From: Siphlonurus alternatus
Taxonomy: Eukaryota; Arthropoda; Insecta; Ephemeroptera; Siphlonuridae
Direction: 5' to 3'
Length of the DNA stretch: 64,000 nucleotides
Assembly: GCA_949825025.1 (NCBI GenBank)
Contig: OX463781.1
Coordinates: forward strand, 2,209,066 to 2,273,065
Below, one piece after another: positions 11,975 through 23,979 of this stretch. The notes under the pieces were generated by a model that was given only the letters and a program-made list of their open reading frames with translations, did not search any database and was not told the origin of the DNA. How positions within the stretch are numbered: position 1 is the stretch's first letter; the number at the start of each line of letters is the position of its first letter. Made by a program: the position numbers and the translations under genes.

Positions 11975-11980
<6 letters not shown>

Positions 11981-12181
11981 AAAATTTAATTTTTCTACTG
12001 TAATTGTTGTTGATTTTTCCTGTATTTCAGTTGAGTACTAGCTGTATAGTGGATATGCATATGTACGATTGTAGGAAAACTCGGTGCAATTTCAACAAGC
12101 TAGGAAAACTCGGTGCACGGTAAACTCGGAGCACGGAAAACTGGGAGCACCGCTAGGAAAACTCGGAGCATCGCATATATT

Positions 12182-13842
12182 ATAAAATATCGTATATATT
12201 ATATATAACCAGCTATAATGTCGCCTCCAAACACAAAAGTTACAGGGGACTTAATTAAATACTATGAGGAGCATCACTATACCGTAATTTATCCTTAATA
12301 ATTGTTCTCTAGGGCTTATAAATATTTATAAATTGTGTATTTGCCATGATAATTTTTTAAGAATTGTAATTATATGTTTGTGTAATTATTTTTTGATGGT
12401 AAAAAATTATAAAATTTATAGATAACAAAATGACTGTTCACTTTCTGAAGTAAAGAAAGTAATTATTTAGTCCAGTTTTTGAGATGGTAATTTTTTTACT
12501 TGAAAAAGATGCTGATTTGACTTGATTTGAAAATGGCCGCCAGATTTCCAATGATATTCTCATTATTTATATCCTGAATATCTCAAAAACTAGATGATTG
12601 ACTTTTGCTTCATTTTTTTTTTCTTTTTGCTGAATATTTATGTTATAATGTAAGGAATTTTTACTATAATTTTCAGAGTGATTCACCATCTCCTAAAATT
12701 AGTGACAATAACCCTTTTAAAACAACATCGAGTTGAATTTTTTTGCTATATATTATATATATGTAATGTATCTCTTGAAACTTTACTTGATATCTTTCTA
12801 TTTTTTATTTATTTATTTATATATATAATATGTTTATTATATATATATTTTTATTTTAATTTTTTTTTTTAATTTTTTTTGTATATAAAGCTGTGCATGC
12901 AATGAAGTAGAATAGTTGCATCTGTGATTATACAATTCTTATTCTTACCAATTCTTATTTAACTTTAACATAATATTTTGCTGCCTTGAGCCGTAATTCA
13001 TCTATATAGATATTTTATTCTTTTATCTAATTTTTAATTGAAATAAATTTGCATTGCATATAAATTTATATGTAAATATATTAGATTCAACAAAATGCAT
13101 TTTCAAATAAATTAAATACTTTTTTAAAAATGTTTACATATGATGTGCTGCTATAAATTTACTTTTAAATTCTTAACTAAATTCATGCATACTTTTCTAA
13201 ATAATAAATTTTAAAACTGGTATAGGTATTGTATGATATACTAATTAACGCAATAATACGGAAAAAAAATCACATGCAGTAAAAGTGTTTTATTTTATAT
13301 AAACATATATACTGTTATTTACATTGATCACATAAGCTAAAATATCACATAGGAAATAATGTTCGTCTACTTAAAAATTGATGCTTAAATTGTACAAAAT
13401 AATACATAATTATCTTATTGGAATCTATATAAATAAATGCAAAGCTATAAATAGAAACAAAATCCACACCATAGCCGAAAAAAAGAGGGGAGAGGAGAGG
13501 GGTCAGTACTAGGTGCCTAGTAGGAGATGTTGTGGGCCACACCCTCCTCATAGTCATAGGCTGGGTGACCCTTTTAGCCCATGAAAGTTATTGGGCTGCG
13601 CCTCGCCCCATTGTTCAAGTGCACGTGCACTAATTACCTTACTTGCTACCTGTTTTTTTTCAATCCATGTAGTAAAGAAACTTGTTGACAACGTTTGAAC
13701 GCCATAAAATAATGTACGGTTGAAAGTATTTCAATATTATTACAATTTTTTACCATTCCCTAATTTTCAGCATTGCATGTATATTACATTATATAAAATA
13801 TATATAATGATTAATCGTCATCATGTATAAAACATATTAAGA
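12182..13842. other. AT-rich interior of element C
   Basis: Very AT-rich, with no frame or repeat that I can assign. Confidence 0.5.
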
Positions 13843-13978
13843 GGCATTCACAAAGTCCTAAGGCCACATTTAGGGCTCGATAATTTAAAGCCCGATTTTA
13901 TGCATGCTTTTTAGACCCAAAATTTCTAGTCTTAAATTATCGAGCCCTAAATGTGGTCTTAAGACTTTGTGAATGCCC
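13843..13978. mobile_element. 136-bp hairpin MITE
   Basis: Inverted arms of about 50 bp begin ggcattcacaaagtc and end gactttgtgaatgcc, with gggctcgataattta inside both arms. Confidence 0.8.
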
Positions 13979-14944
13979 CGTATTTATTTTCCTTTCCCTT
14001 TAATTAAATAAAAATATATTTCTTCACATTTATGCAAAATGTAATATTAGATTTTTTTTTCAATGTGTTAATGATAATATATATAATGTCATATAACAAA
14101 TAAAAATAAAAATTGATGTAAGAATGTAATTGTTCTCATAAAGTTATATGGACATTATGGACAAAAAATTGCTGTACCGCTCGCTGTTCCTTCTATGAAA
14201 GCACTTAAAATTTTCCTTTATTTACAATAAATATTAATTAAATAATGAAATTATTTTAATTATTTATAAATAGTATTATACAATTTAATATAGAATTAGT
14301 GATATTCATAGTATTTAAGCTTTCCAATAATTTTTTTGTATGAAGGCAACAAGAAAATTACATGTGTTCGATTTTTGTTATATTTTATTATTTTTATGCT
14401 AATATACATATTCCAAAATCCATATACTACCCTGACTCAAAGGCACAGTTGGGCACAGTTGGTTACCAAGTTGAAGCTTGGGTTCTATTAACATTGTAAT
14501 TTCAACCTGGCAGACCATTTACTAATCCCCTTGTGGCTGGTCACAAATGGGAATATCCCATTTGCTCCCAGTCAAATCAACTGTGCCCCAACTCGGTACC
14601 TCACAAAATGGCCGAACGTGGAAATTCACAGTTGGACAAATGGTTGGAACTTGGCGCCCTCTCCAATGAAATTTGTTTCCCCTAATTATATTAATTATTA
14701 ATCGATATTTATCATTATATCGTGTTATCCTATATAATTAAAATTAACTAAAAAAAAAGCTCCTATATGTTTGTTATTTCTATATAGGTATATATATTAG
14801 AGGGTATATTATTTTATATATTGCAGTATAAGTATATATTATGTAACATGCAAGTTTCAATTAAAAATGCCGTTAATATTAAATACATAATATGTATACT
14901 GTATTTTTTATTCATTTTTTATAAGAAATACAATTAAAAGAATA

Positions 14945-15273
14945 ATGGACAACATACATGAAAAAAATTTACTGCAGAAATGAATAGAGGGTACCAAATT
15001 ATGCTACTCTGAATTTTTTCAGATTTTTTTGAGACCCAGAACTATTTTTAATAATTATTGAAAGTGCGGCCACGCCCCCTGGAGGCGTCAATAGGCGTCC
15101 AGTCTCTATCCTTTTTATTAAGGAGTCAGGGGTGCCAACTAAAATCACAGGACTTTCAATAATTATTTAAAAATAGTTCCGGTTCTAAAAAAAATCTGAA
15201 AAAATTCAGAGTAGCATAGTTTGGTACCCTCTATTCGTTTCTGCAATAATTTTTTTTCATGTATGTTGTCCAT
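14945..15273. mobile_element. Palindromic MITE, family F, copy 1
   Basis: Inverted arms of about 130 bp begin ATGGACAACATACATG and contain tgctactctgaattttttc. The spacer is GC-richer. A second copy lies in NDUFB2 intron 2 at 54730-54993. This copy abuts the last candidate exon of the minus-strand gene. Confidence 0.82.
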
Positions 15274-15615
15274 TGAATTGCTGATCGACGAAGCCGTTCC
15301 GTGACGTACAGGCGGGTCACAGACTGCAGGAGCACAGGACAATCGCAGGTACCGCGGGACCACTCGGACGCTGCCGGCAAGGCCAGTAGACGGGGGTCCG
15401 TAAGACAAAAGCACGTACCCTCATTAGGAAGCAGAGTTTGCCCTCGAGAAACCTAAAAAATAACGAAAAACATGGTAAATTCTCATGCCAGAGAATTATT
15501 GCCTTGCTATGTATTGCTATGTACCTTAGATATCCCATGGCTCTTATTGGATCAGCGTCACGGATCTGTGATTCGAAGCACTTGGGGATCGTTTTCTCAG
15601 CTCGCACTCGTTGTT
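15274..15615 (-). pseudogene. Three phase-compatible minus-strand exons, unidentified protein
   Basis: Exon a (15525-15615) follows a good acceptor (ccttttatttgcag read as tttatttgcag) and encodes QRVRAEKTIPKCFESQIR then DADPIRAMGYL, ending at donor gtacat. Exon b (15419-15452) follows a polyT acceptor ttttttag and encodes FLEGKLCFLMR, ending at donor gtacgt. Exon c starts at 15323 after ctcctgcag and encodes SVTRLYVTERLRRSAIQ until it meets the MITE at 15273. Phases fit across both junctions (2+1, then 0+0) and the frame never breaks, which chance would rarely give. Introns would be 72 and 95 bp. I do not recognize the protein. With its 3' end replaced by a MITE and no intact start found, it is probably a fragment or a captured gene piece within unit D. 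Confidence 0.4.
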
Positions 15616-16504
15616 CTGCAAATAAAGGAACATTTTAGAATTTGAAGTTTATAAATGTAAAACAAAATCAATGCCACATTTTTTGTAACAGTGTAGTGGT
15701 GGTGGTGGTGGGGAGGGGGGGAAGAGAATTGCATAGAGGAAGATTTTAAGACAAGGAAAGTTATTTTTACTTTTTTTTCTAAAATTGGATTTTAAATTTT
15801 TTTTACAGTCCTTATAATATGAACAGTACAAAATCTTTTCATTTTTTTGTTTTTTTTTTCAATTATATAAAATATTGCCAGAAAATAATGTAGTTGCATA
15901 GGCTGATACAGTACAAAATATCAGAAAAGAGGAAGGTGAACTTGATTCATAATTCACATAAGACTAAAATATAATTAAAATTTCAGCATGATAAAAAAAA
16001 AAGTTTTATTGCATGCCCATATTTTATAATTAATATATTAGATAATAACTTTTTCAAATTTTTGAAGCCTCTAAAACCCTTAAGATCGTGCTGCAAATCT
16101 GTATGACACGTATCATGTATAATAATATAGTCACACACATATTTACTTGGGAAAAAACGTTGCATGCATGACTATGACGTCACTGTATTTTCCCTCACAA
16201 TTTTTATGGTGTAAGAGAGAGACAAAAAATCTGAAAAAAATACTTTGAGGTCTTTTATCTAAATACACAATAACAAACGTATGCAAATTTGTCCATTTTA
16301 AAGATGAACAAAATTATTATTATTATTTTTTTTTTAAGAAATTGCACCCACTAATATATTTAAAGGACTGTAAAATATATATATTAAATTTCTATATGCA
16401 TAAAGTAAACTGCAAATTTTTAGGTATTTTTAATCACCAGAAAAATAACTTGATTCTATATAGATATAGGCTCGATAAAGCTAGCCTGCTAGCAAGCACC
16501 ATGC
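15616..16504. other. AT-rich stretch within unit D
   Basis: Nothing assignable apart from short homopolymers and a GGT-repeat at about 15696-15712. Confidence 0.45.
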
Positions 16505-17570
16505 CAGGCATGGACTGGGCTGCAACGGCCCACCGAGCAAGAAGGAACGACGGCCCACAGCACTCGAAAGGGGGGTCTGGGGGACTATGCCCCCCAGTAG
16601 CCCGCCACAGGCGCGATTTTTTTAGGATTTCACTAGAATTTTCACTAAATATCACTAAATTTTTATCAAATTACACTAAAAACTGAAATAAATTATTTAC
16701 TGATACTTCATAGAAATCCTATGTACAATTATGTTTTTTAAGGAAAAAAATGAGACTACAGTACTAAATATTTTTTAGTTGCAAATACAATTGGTTTTAA
16801 AAATATATTTAAAATTATGTCATTAAAAAAAAAAAATTTGGTACCCATTATCATCTACATTCATTTATTTATGCAAAAAAAAAAAAATTAGCGCGTGTCC
16901 ATTGGACAAAATATAAATCAAGACAGGACTAAAAATACTGTAACATGCAATATATAAGTATATTAATAATTACTTAATAAACCGAGTATTTAAATTAAAT
17001 TAATTACGTACGAGTTTGAAAATGGAATTTTCTTAATATATTATACGTAATTTTGAGTATTTGTACTTTTTTTTTTTTTTTTTTTGTATGCAAGTTTAAA
17101 TTTTAGTTAGTTTTTAATTTCCTTCTGCATTCATTAAAATTGAAATGTCCTTTTTTTAAGAATAAATGTTTATTACATTTTTTTTTTTTTTTCAATTTGT
17201 AGTGAAATTTTATTTTTAATACCGTTTTCATCAAAGTAATCTAACCAAAATTCGTTAAAATGATTTAATCTCTTAATCTCTGAAATATTTTTCTGATGCA
17301 TGTTAATTTCCACTTGATTGTAATGTAATATAATGATATAGCTATTTTCTATTATTCCAAATTTAGTGATTTAACTTTATTTGAAAGTACTAAAATTTCC
17401 TGGGTTGCATATATATAGTCTGCCCTGGATAAAACTCCCATAATACTTAGAAAGACCTGATTTTTCATATAACATCACGAGCGCAGTATACCAGGCATAC
17501 TGTATATAAATTCCTTGATTTATGTAAGACGTTATTACATGATACATTTTTTTTATCAATATTTTCTTAC

Positions 17571-17602
<32 letters not shown>

Positions 17603-18630
17603 CATAATACAAACAAATAGCGTGGAAATTTTCTTATAAAAAATGAAAAATTGAATGCAGTGTTCAATAATTTAAATTTTGTATGTACCGTGTAATTTCA
17701 GCTTAAAGTAGAGTTCCTATGAGGTTCCTATCAGTTGAGTTAGTATTTTTTTTAAAATAATTCAAGTGGTCCTCCATATCAAATTGAAATCCAAAAAATT
17801 CTATCTCACATAGGTTTGCCAGAAAAAATTCCAAAGTTACAGCAAACGTGTCGTTTACAAAGACCCTCGAATATCTTAAAAATAAAAGAAAAAAATACAC
17901 CGTTAGGTGGTATGAAAAATATAACGATTTTCTATCATAGAAAAAATATTAATTCTTTGGTTCTATGACCAACCAAATTTTTTTGGCTCCAATCCATTTT
18001 TCCGTACAAAAATAAAGAAAAACTCTTATGGGAATGAACATTGCTAGACTGTTATTTTTTACGGATAAATGGATTCGAGCGAAAAAAAATAATTGGTTTT
18101 TGGTTAAAGCTCGTGTCACAGAACATTGCTATATTTTTTTCATATCACCTAAGACCTAGGGTTTATTTTTTCAAGATATTCGAGTGTCTTGGTTATATAG
18201 GTAAGGCCTTAATTAAAATGTTAAGCGACTCGTTTACTCTGACTTTGGATTTATTTTCTGGCAAACGTTTATGTGAGATAGATTTTTTTTTCGGTTCGAT
18301 ATACGGTGGATCACTTGAACGATTTTTAGAAAATACTAACTCATTTTTTTTTACTGATAGGAGCTCTACATTAAGATAAAATGGTCCATTATATAATAAT
18401 AATTGTTCATTGTATGCATCATGGGTTTAAAATCTCTTTAATTTCGCTAATAGTTGGTTGTTATCATTTTGTTCTTATTTTCCTTTTTCTCCTTCTCCCT
18501 CTTTCTTTTCTCTTTTTTACCCTCTTTTAATTTTTCTTTGTGGCCGGCGGCCCACATTTGCCCCGGCGGCCCACTTTTGTCGCGACCCACCGACCCACGC
18601 TCGGTGGATCAGTAGGCCAGTCCGTGCCTG
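16505..18630. mobile_element. Element E, hAT-like ends, 2.1 kb
   Basis: Begins CAGGCATGGACTGGGC and ends GGCCAGTCCGTGCCTG, so the termini are inverted and of hAT form. GC-rich subterminal blocks with ggcccac words lie at both ends. No transposase frame is seen, so it is non-autonomous. A second palindromic element sits inside at 17707-18370. No convincing 8-bp duplication. Confidence 0.55.
17707..18370. mobile_element. Palindromic MITE with TTAA flanks
   Basis: Ends are AGTAGAGTTCCTAT and, inverted, TGTAGAGCTCCTAT, flanked on both sides by TTAA (17703-17706, 18371-18374). The two halves are diverged inverted copies through most of their length. The GTAGAG terminal word and TTAA target match the GGTAGAGATAA family found elsewhere in the window, so both may have used a piggyBac-type transposase. 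Confidence 0.68.
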
Positions 18631-19044
18631 TACAGTACATGATAAGAAAAAGCTGTAATTTTGGACTTCATTTTATTATTTTTTTCGGCAGTATAATAAC
18701 CAGTGACTATTGTCTAAAAAAAAAAAAAAAAAAAAAAAAAAGTGTGCATACATGGCATATTCGAGACCAAAATAATTAAAATTGCGTTAAAATAAATAAC
18801 CTCTAATACCGGTATTACATACATCATAATGTGAAAAACTTGATTATCATGACGGTCCAGGATCGAACTCATGTAAGGCTGTTAAAGCGGGTTCACTTTG
18901 GGCCGGCGAGTGCTGATGTACTGTATGCTGTATGCATATCATACATCAACGATCTCTCAACTGGCATCAGATCGGTTTAATGCATAAAAAATTATAAAAA
19001 TGTGTTTCTTTAGATAAATATGTAACAAATGAATAATTTCTTAC
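18631..19044. other. Spacer with poly-A run
   Basis: A 25-base A run at about 18716 and otherwise nothing assignable. A gttcgatcc word on the minus strand at about 18855 resembles a Pol III B box but lacks a tRNA body. Confidence 0.35.
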
Positions 19045-19340
19045 CTCAATGATCTCATATCACGGCGGCCGAGGAAGCCAGGCTGCCAGGACTGTGAGCT
19101 GCATCCCTCAAACCGGCACCTATTAAATGCAATTAAACGATTAAAATGCATTTCTTGTACATATTTTACAGTGTAATATGAAATATTATAATTATGCTTA
19201 CCGTCTTCTTAATAAATCTGCAACGATAAAGCAGAAATTTCGTCATTTCTTTGCGATATTATGACTTTGTTGACATAAAACTTCACAAGCTGGGCGACCT
19301 GGGCCTGGGCGTCAACATTGCGAGGACGCCCGTCGGCCAT
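19045..19340 (-). pseudogene. Candidate 5' exons of a minus-strand gene in unit D
   Basis: An ATG at 19340 opens 43 codons (MADGRPRNVDAQAQVAQLVK, then FYVNKVIIS) to a stop at 19209. A consensus donor gtaagc follows at 19201. A second exon, 19045-19119, lies between acceptor aatag and donor gtaaga and is open as CRFEGCSSQSWQPGFLGRRD then MRSL. A one-base frame change near 19230 would join the first frame to FIVADLLRRR and then to the second exon. As it stands, the chain is broken. An inverted CCAAT (attggtcc) precedes the ATG. The phase leaving exon two does not match the exon at 15615, so an exon is missing or these are separate relics. Product unknown. Confidence 0.3.
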
Positions 19341-20395
19341 ATTGATATTGATCGTTCAAATGGACCAATCACGCACGATATACACGATTGCGCGCGTAAA
19401 ACTCGTAAAAGTTCAAACTATTATTTAACGTTTTTTTTTTGTTTCTTTTTATTCTTAATTTTCTTTTAGACCATCAAAGTCAGGATCAAATACATAATAA
19501 ATAGTATTAATTATGCAAATTAATTGACAAGTTCACAAAAGTAAAGCTTCAGACACACTGGAAAAAAAAACATTTTCTTCAAAAAATTCCAACACCATAT
19601 ATGGCACGCAAACACCCAATAATTGATATCTTATAGATATTATTCATAGGATGATATAAAAGAAATCTTGGATATTTGTTGGATTTGATGTCATCCTAGC
19701 TATGGACATCCTTGGGATTTTTGGTGCTGTGTGGGTATACCCATTTGCTCCACAGTAGGGCACAGTTGGCTAAATGGTATACCCATTTGCTCCACAGTAG
19801 GGCACAGTTGGCTAAATGGTATACCCATTTATGCAACTGTGCCCTATTGTGGAACAAATAGGAGCAACGATTCCCCTAACTGGGAAGCATAACTGTGCCC
19901 AACTGTGCCCAACTGTGCCTTTGAGTCAGGGTAGTATAGGGATCTTGCAATATATGCGATGCTCCGAGTTTTCCTAGCGGTGCTCCCAGTTTTCCGTGCT
20001 CCGAGTTTACCGTGCACCGAGTTTTCCTAGCTTGTTGAAATTGCACCGAGTTTTCCTGCACCGAGTTTTCCTGCACCGAGTTTTCCGGATACCCATATGT
20101 ACAGTACAGTATATATGTATAGCAAAATAAATTTCAGTAAAAATAAAAGTCCATTACAGTATAATAATATATTAATTGCTGATAGAAAATTTATGCATGT
20201 TTGTTTTATTTGCAATTTTGCCAACGTTAGTTAGCGGTACCACTAAAAGTTTTCGCCTCCGGGCGGTGGATGAGTTTCAGCTAGAGCCGGTAGAGCCCTA
20301 TATAATTATATAGCTTTGCATCAGCTGCGTGCAAGGATCTTGTATTAATTATTATAACCATATATAATTATATAAATATATTATATGCAGGCAGG

Positions 20396-20934
20396 ATATT
20401 GAGAGAAAAAAGGTTACAAAAGTCTCTGATTAGAACAATTATGGAATATATGGATGTAACGCATGGGACCCATTTATATATAGAGCAAAAAAAGGAAAGA
20501 AAGAAATGGAAAAGATCCAAAGACAAGCTGCAAGAAGGGTTCTGGAAAAGGGGAACTGGATCAAGCTTCATCTGTGATAAAAGCAAAATTTTTAAAGAAA
20601 GAGAGAGTGTGACCAAAATTATATATATACAAATGGGATGGGAGGACTCATATGTAGAAGAGAAGAGGAAGCAAAGTAGACTGATGGTCGCGTATATAAC
20701 AATGTAAAAAATAATGAGGAACCAAAAGGGCTGGGAAGAGCTTATAGCAACCGTACTGAGAAAGGCCTTTCTCAGTACGGGCATTATATATAAGGGCAGG
20801 ATGGACCATTCCTGGAAGCTGGAGTACAAGGGCAGCAAAAGTGATGTGGGCAAATATTCCTTCTTGAGAAGAACGATGAGGGAGTGGAATTTACTGGATT
20901 CAGGGCTGTTGGAGGCTCAGAGTGTTGGTATAAG
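20396..20934 (+). pseudogene. LINE ORF2 C-terminal relic
   Basis: Several frames must be combined. 20430-20540 reads YGCNAWDPFIYRAKK and EMEKIQRQAARRVLEKGNW; the next segment gives SVTKIIYIQMGWEDSYVEEK then RKQSRLMVAYITM; and the last gives RMDHSWKLEYKGSKSDVGKY then SFLRRTMREWNLLDSG. This order is the standard C-terminal tail of jockey/CR1-like LINEs. Frameshifts, a stop and a 30-bp perfect palindrome at 20751-20780 break it. The 5S SINE begins immediately after. Confidence 0.8.
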
Positions 20935-21247
20935 TTTTTTTTTTTTTGCAAGGATACACCCCTAAGAGCTCACAGCTCGTGACGGGTTAATGGGTAGAGG
21001 GATAAAGTGGGGAACGGATGGTGGCCACGGCCTGCTACACATCCCAGCATTTGCTGAGGTGAGACTGAGGGAACCGTGGAAAACCTCAGTCAGAACGGAC
21101 ACCTCTACTTTTTCTCAATGGACCAAAGCGATGTCCAAAGTCTAGGGAACCACACACAAGTGCATCACTGCACTGGGTGGAAAGCGAGACGAATTTACCC
21201 CAGGGAGGGAGCAAAGTAATTTTTATACTTAAAATTAATGGTCACCC
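20935..21247 (-). mobile_element. 5S-derived SINE, 3' portion (minus strand)
   Basis: Starts with the SINE poly(A) tail read as a T run at 20935-20947, then the complement of the tail region seen in the full copy at 33273-33671 (aaggatacacccctaag, gaggtgagactgagg, acctctactttttctc). It stops inside the 5S-like head at ggtcacc, where a 1.9-kb element has inserted. The head resumes at 23138. Confidence 0.85.
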
Positions 21248-23137
21248 CCCACATAAAACTTTTTTCCTTCTATCACATTTCTTTTTATTATAAAAGAAAT
21301 GTGTTAGAAGTTTATTCTAAAACATTTCTTTGTTTCAATAAGAAATATTTTAGATGTCTTCACATTTTTAACATTGGTAGAAATGATGTAGAATAAATTC
21401 TATTCTACTACATTTCTTATTCATTTATGGTGCTGATTTATTACTTCCTTTAACCATAAAACAAACTCTTCTACAATATTTCTTTCTTCATTTTGAAGAA
21501 TTTATTATTATATTTATATATTTATTTAAATTCTATATATATTCTATTCATGGCTGTATTGTTTAAAATCAATTATAGCTCATTTGCATTAGCAATAATT
21601 GTAATGTAAGTTACACCACTCAATTCCTCAATTTTTTCTTAATAATTTGCATGTTTTAAAAATTTAAAAATATTAAACTGACTATTTTTTATTTTTGAAG
21701 TCACCGAGATTTGAACCTGCAGCCCTGCCAAACTTTCAATTCTAATGTTTTTTTTTTTCCTACCTGACACCGACGTCTAACCCCCTAGGACACGCACGCT
21801 CGCATGTAAGAAGAAGGAAAAAGAGAGGCATATAAGTTAGAAATTTCTTGAGGGGTGGGAAAATTCAAACTGATAACTTCAGATCTCTGCTGAGATGATT
21901 ATACAATATAATATACCGCGCGTGTATTATATAAAAAATATGCAAAAAGGTTTTTACTTAATTCTCCATCATAATTTAATTAAGACTCTTGAACGAAAGT
22001 ATAAAAATCATTTGAATCTGATCAATGCATTAATTAATTATATTATTATAATAATTATCAGTCAAATGATTTTTCAAAATTAAATTTAATATGAAAAATT
22101 GTTATTAATGCATTAAATTAATAAACATGTTTAAAATTTAAGTTTAGCTTTATTAAAATATATTAATTATTATTATAATTATACGTTATAGCAAACAATT
22201 ATTGAATGCACACCTTAATTGCCGACCCATCATAAATAATCCAGTAAAAAATAATATAGAGGGGAAGGGGGTCTAAAAATTCTAATTACATATAATTATA
22301 TACATAATATTATATATATAATATATATATATATATCAAATGATATAAATGCAATGATCAATATATAAACAATGATCGATCAATATAATATATATACAAT
22401 AATATATCAATATATACAATATTAAATTTATTGATTTATTGATACATTATTGTACACATTAGTACACATGTATGACACAGTTAAATATTCAACAATACCG
22501 TAGATTGCAATTTTCAATTAGTGCCATGGAAATAAAAGAATATAATTATGAGCTGATATAAACAAAATTATATATTATATATCTGAAATTTTTCTATGTT
22601 GTATAACAATTTTAGATTAATTGCATCTTTTTTTTCAATGAAATATAATTTATGTACCATTCAAAAATATTTCTACCATGTTATTCCTGAATAAATCCAT
22701 AATGGAAAATATTTAGAAGAGTACACCTAAAAAAATATGCTCTTACAATGTTAGTTCTAAAGATATTCTATTTTATTTTTCATATTTTATGGCCCTACTT
22801 TTGTATCCTTCATAATTTTTTTCCCCTAATTCTAAATATTTTCTGCTTGAATTTTCTTCTTTAAATAAAACAGAACACATTAGGAATATCTTTTACACAT
22901 TCCAAATATATTCTACGAAAAAGAATTTATTTTATTTATTTTATAATAATTGAACAGAAATATCATAGAACGGTAAACAAAGGAACAGAAAACCCTTGGA
23001 AAGTGTGAAAAGTCACAAAATTTATGATAGAAATGTTCAGAAATGTGCCTGAAAATATTTAGACTGCTTTTTAATGTGTTAGAAATGCATATTTTTACAA
23101 AAAGAAATGCATTAGAGCGAAAAATGTTTTATGTGGG
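21248..23137. mobile_element. 1.9-kb element inserted into the SINE
   Basis: Inverted ends CCCACATAAAAC and GTTTTATGTGGG lie exactly between the two halves of a SINE whose uninterrupted sequence is available at 33345-33360. The interior is AT-rich with repeated agaaatgt-type words and no protein frame. It also contains the tRNA-like segment noted separately. The target duplication is short (2-3 bp) or ambiguous because both flanks are C-rich. Confidence 0.72.
21703..21812 (-). other. tRNA-like / Pol III promoter-like segment
   Basis: On the minus strand, a B-box-like ggttcaaatctcgg (about 21707-21720) follows an A-box-like block with tcctagggggttagacg. An extended spacer containing an A run lies between them. 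This resembles a degenerate tRNA-derived SINE head rather than a functional tRNA. No foldable acceptor stem was established. Confidence 0.3.
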
Positions 23138-23213
23138 CCATTTAAGTACTAACCACGCTTGACGTAGCCTGACTTCGGTGATCTAACGAGAACCGGTCAA
23201 TGCACTGCGCCAC
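23138..23213 (-). mobile_element. 5S-derived SINE, 5S head (minus strand)
   Basis: The complement reads ccggttctcgttagatcacc, gaagtcaggctacg and gtggttagtact, matching the middle of 5S rRNA. It is the 5' part of the SINE whose 3' part lies at 20935-21247. Confidence 0.85.
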
Positions 23214-23651
23214 ATTTATATATATCATGTATATTATGTATATGCATACACGTACACTGCTTACTTTACTTATTTACTTACTTTTACAAGACCCTTGGCT
23301 GCATGTATGTCATATGGGCCGGCCGGTGCTTGTGTTTTGTACAACCCCCCTCCCCCCCACACACGTGTTGCACACATGCACTGCATGGTTATAATAAATA
23401 AGTTTTATATTCTGTACGTATGCCAAGCATGGAATGATTCCATTAATATTATGTATATTTACGAACAGATCTATATATATATGCTTCTGAAGCTCAAAAA
23501 ATGAGTGCATGCAGCTATAATAGTATAACGCTTAATTAATTAAGAGACTGTGAATTCATGCATGATGGAAAATACCGGTAACGTAATTATCATATAGTAG
23601 TTTTCTTAAAGATGTTAATACATATTTAAAATTAATCCATATATAAATTAA
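23214..23651. other. Spacer
   Basis: No gene seen. A short (actt)n-like run near 23262-23285, a TATG-rich stretch, and nothing else assignable. Confidence 0.45.
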
Positions 23652-23838
23652 CAGGCTCTGGCTGGCCACAAGGCTGGGTCAGGGATCCCTGACTGGCCCC
23701 TCAGATTTTTAATACAGACAGCATACAAAACGTGGCCTCAGGCCTCCTTCTAAGTGGCCCCTGCTGCCTGTAATGCGGCTAATGCCTATATGTCCCTGAC
23801 TGGCCCCGCCTATAGCTTAATTCCCAGTCCGAAGCCTG
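23652..23838. mobile_element. hAT-like MITE, 187 bp
   Basis: Begins CAGGCTCTGGCTGGCC and ends with the imperfect inverse (agtccgaagcctg). gtcagggatccctgac forms a short internal palindrome and tccctgactggccc recurs. The flanks are both ccatatata-like, which obscures any target duplication. Confidence 0.55.
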
Positions 23839-23979
23839 GTCCATATATATATTAATTAACTCCATATATTTATATATATACACTGTACTTTAACCACTTA
23901 AGTAGTTATCAGAAAGTACGATACGCACCTCATAATTAGTGAATGCATTCAGCAAGAAACATGACATATATATATATCA

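Larger units (their letters stand above)
14423..19938. mobile_element. Inverted-repeat unit D (5.5 kb) inside element C
   Basis: TATACTACCCTGACTC followed by aaggcacagttgggcacagt at the left is repeated in inverse at the right (19893-19938). CACAGTTGG words recur further in on both sides (14440-14650 and 19750-19930). The right half also holds a direct repeat of about 48 bp (atacccatttgctccacagt). No clear target duplication. It encloses the minus-strand exons at 15274-15615 and 19045-19340. Confidence 0.6.
12067..20093. mobile_element. Foldback element C (8.0 kb)
   Basis: Left end (12067-12181) and right end (19949-20093) are inverted copies built from tandem GGAAAACTCGGTGCA-type words, with 3 to 5 words per end. 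The outermost bases are GATTGTAGGAAAACTC on the left and, read inward from the right, GGTATCCGGAAAACTC. Identical CATATGTAC at 12058-12066 and 20094-20102 is a 9-bp target-site duplication, as made by Mutator-like elements. The interior holds unit D, element E, MITEs and candidate exons, so most of its length comes from later insertions. No transposase motif is recognizable. Confidence 0.75.

Noticed and set aside
18840..18900. Possible tRNA from a gttcgatcc B-box word on the minus strand
   Set aside because: No A box at the right distance and no cloverleaf could be drawn.
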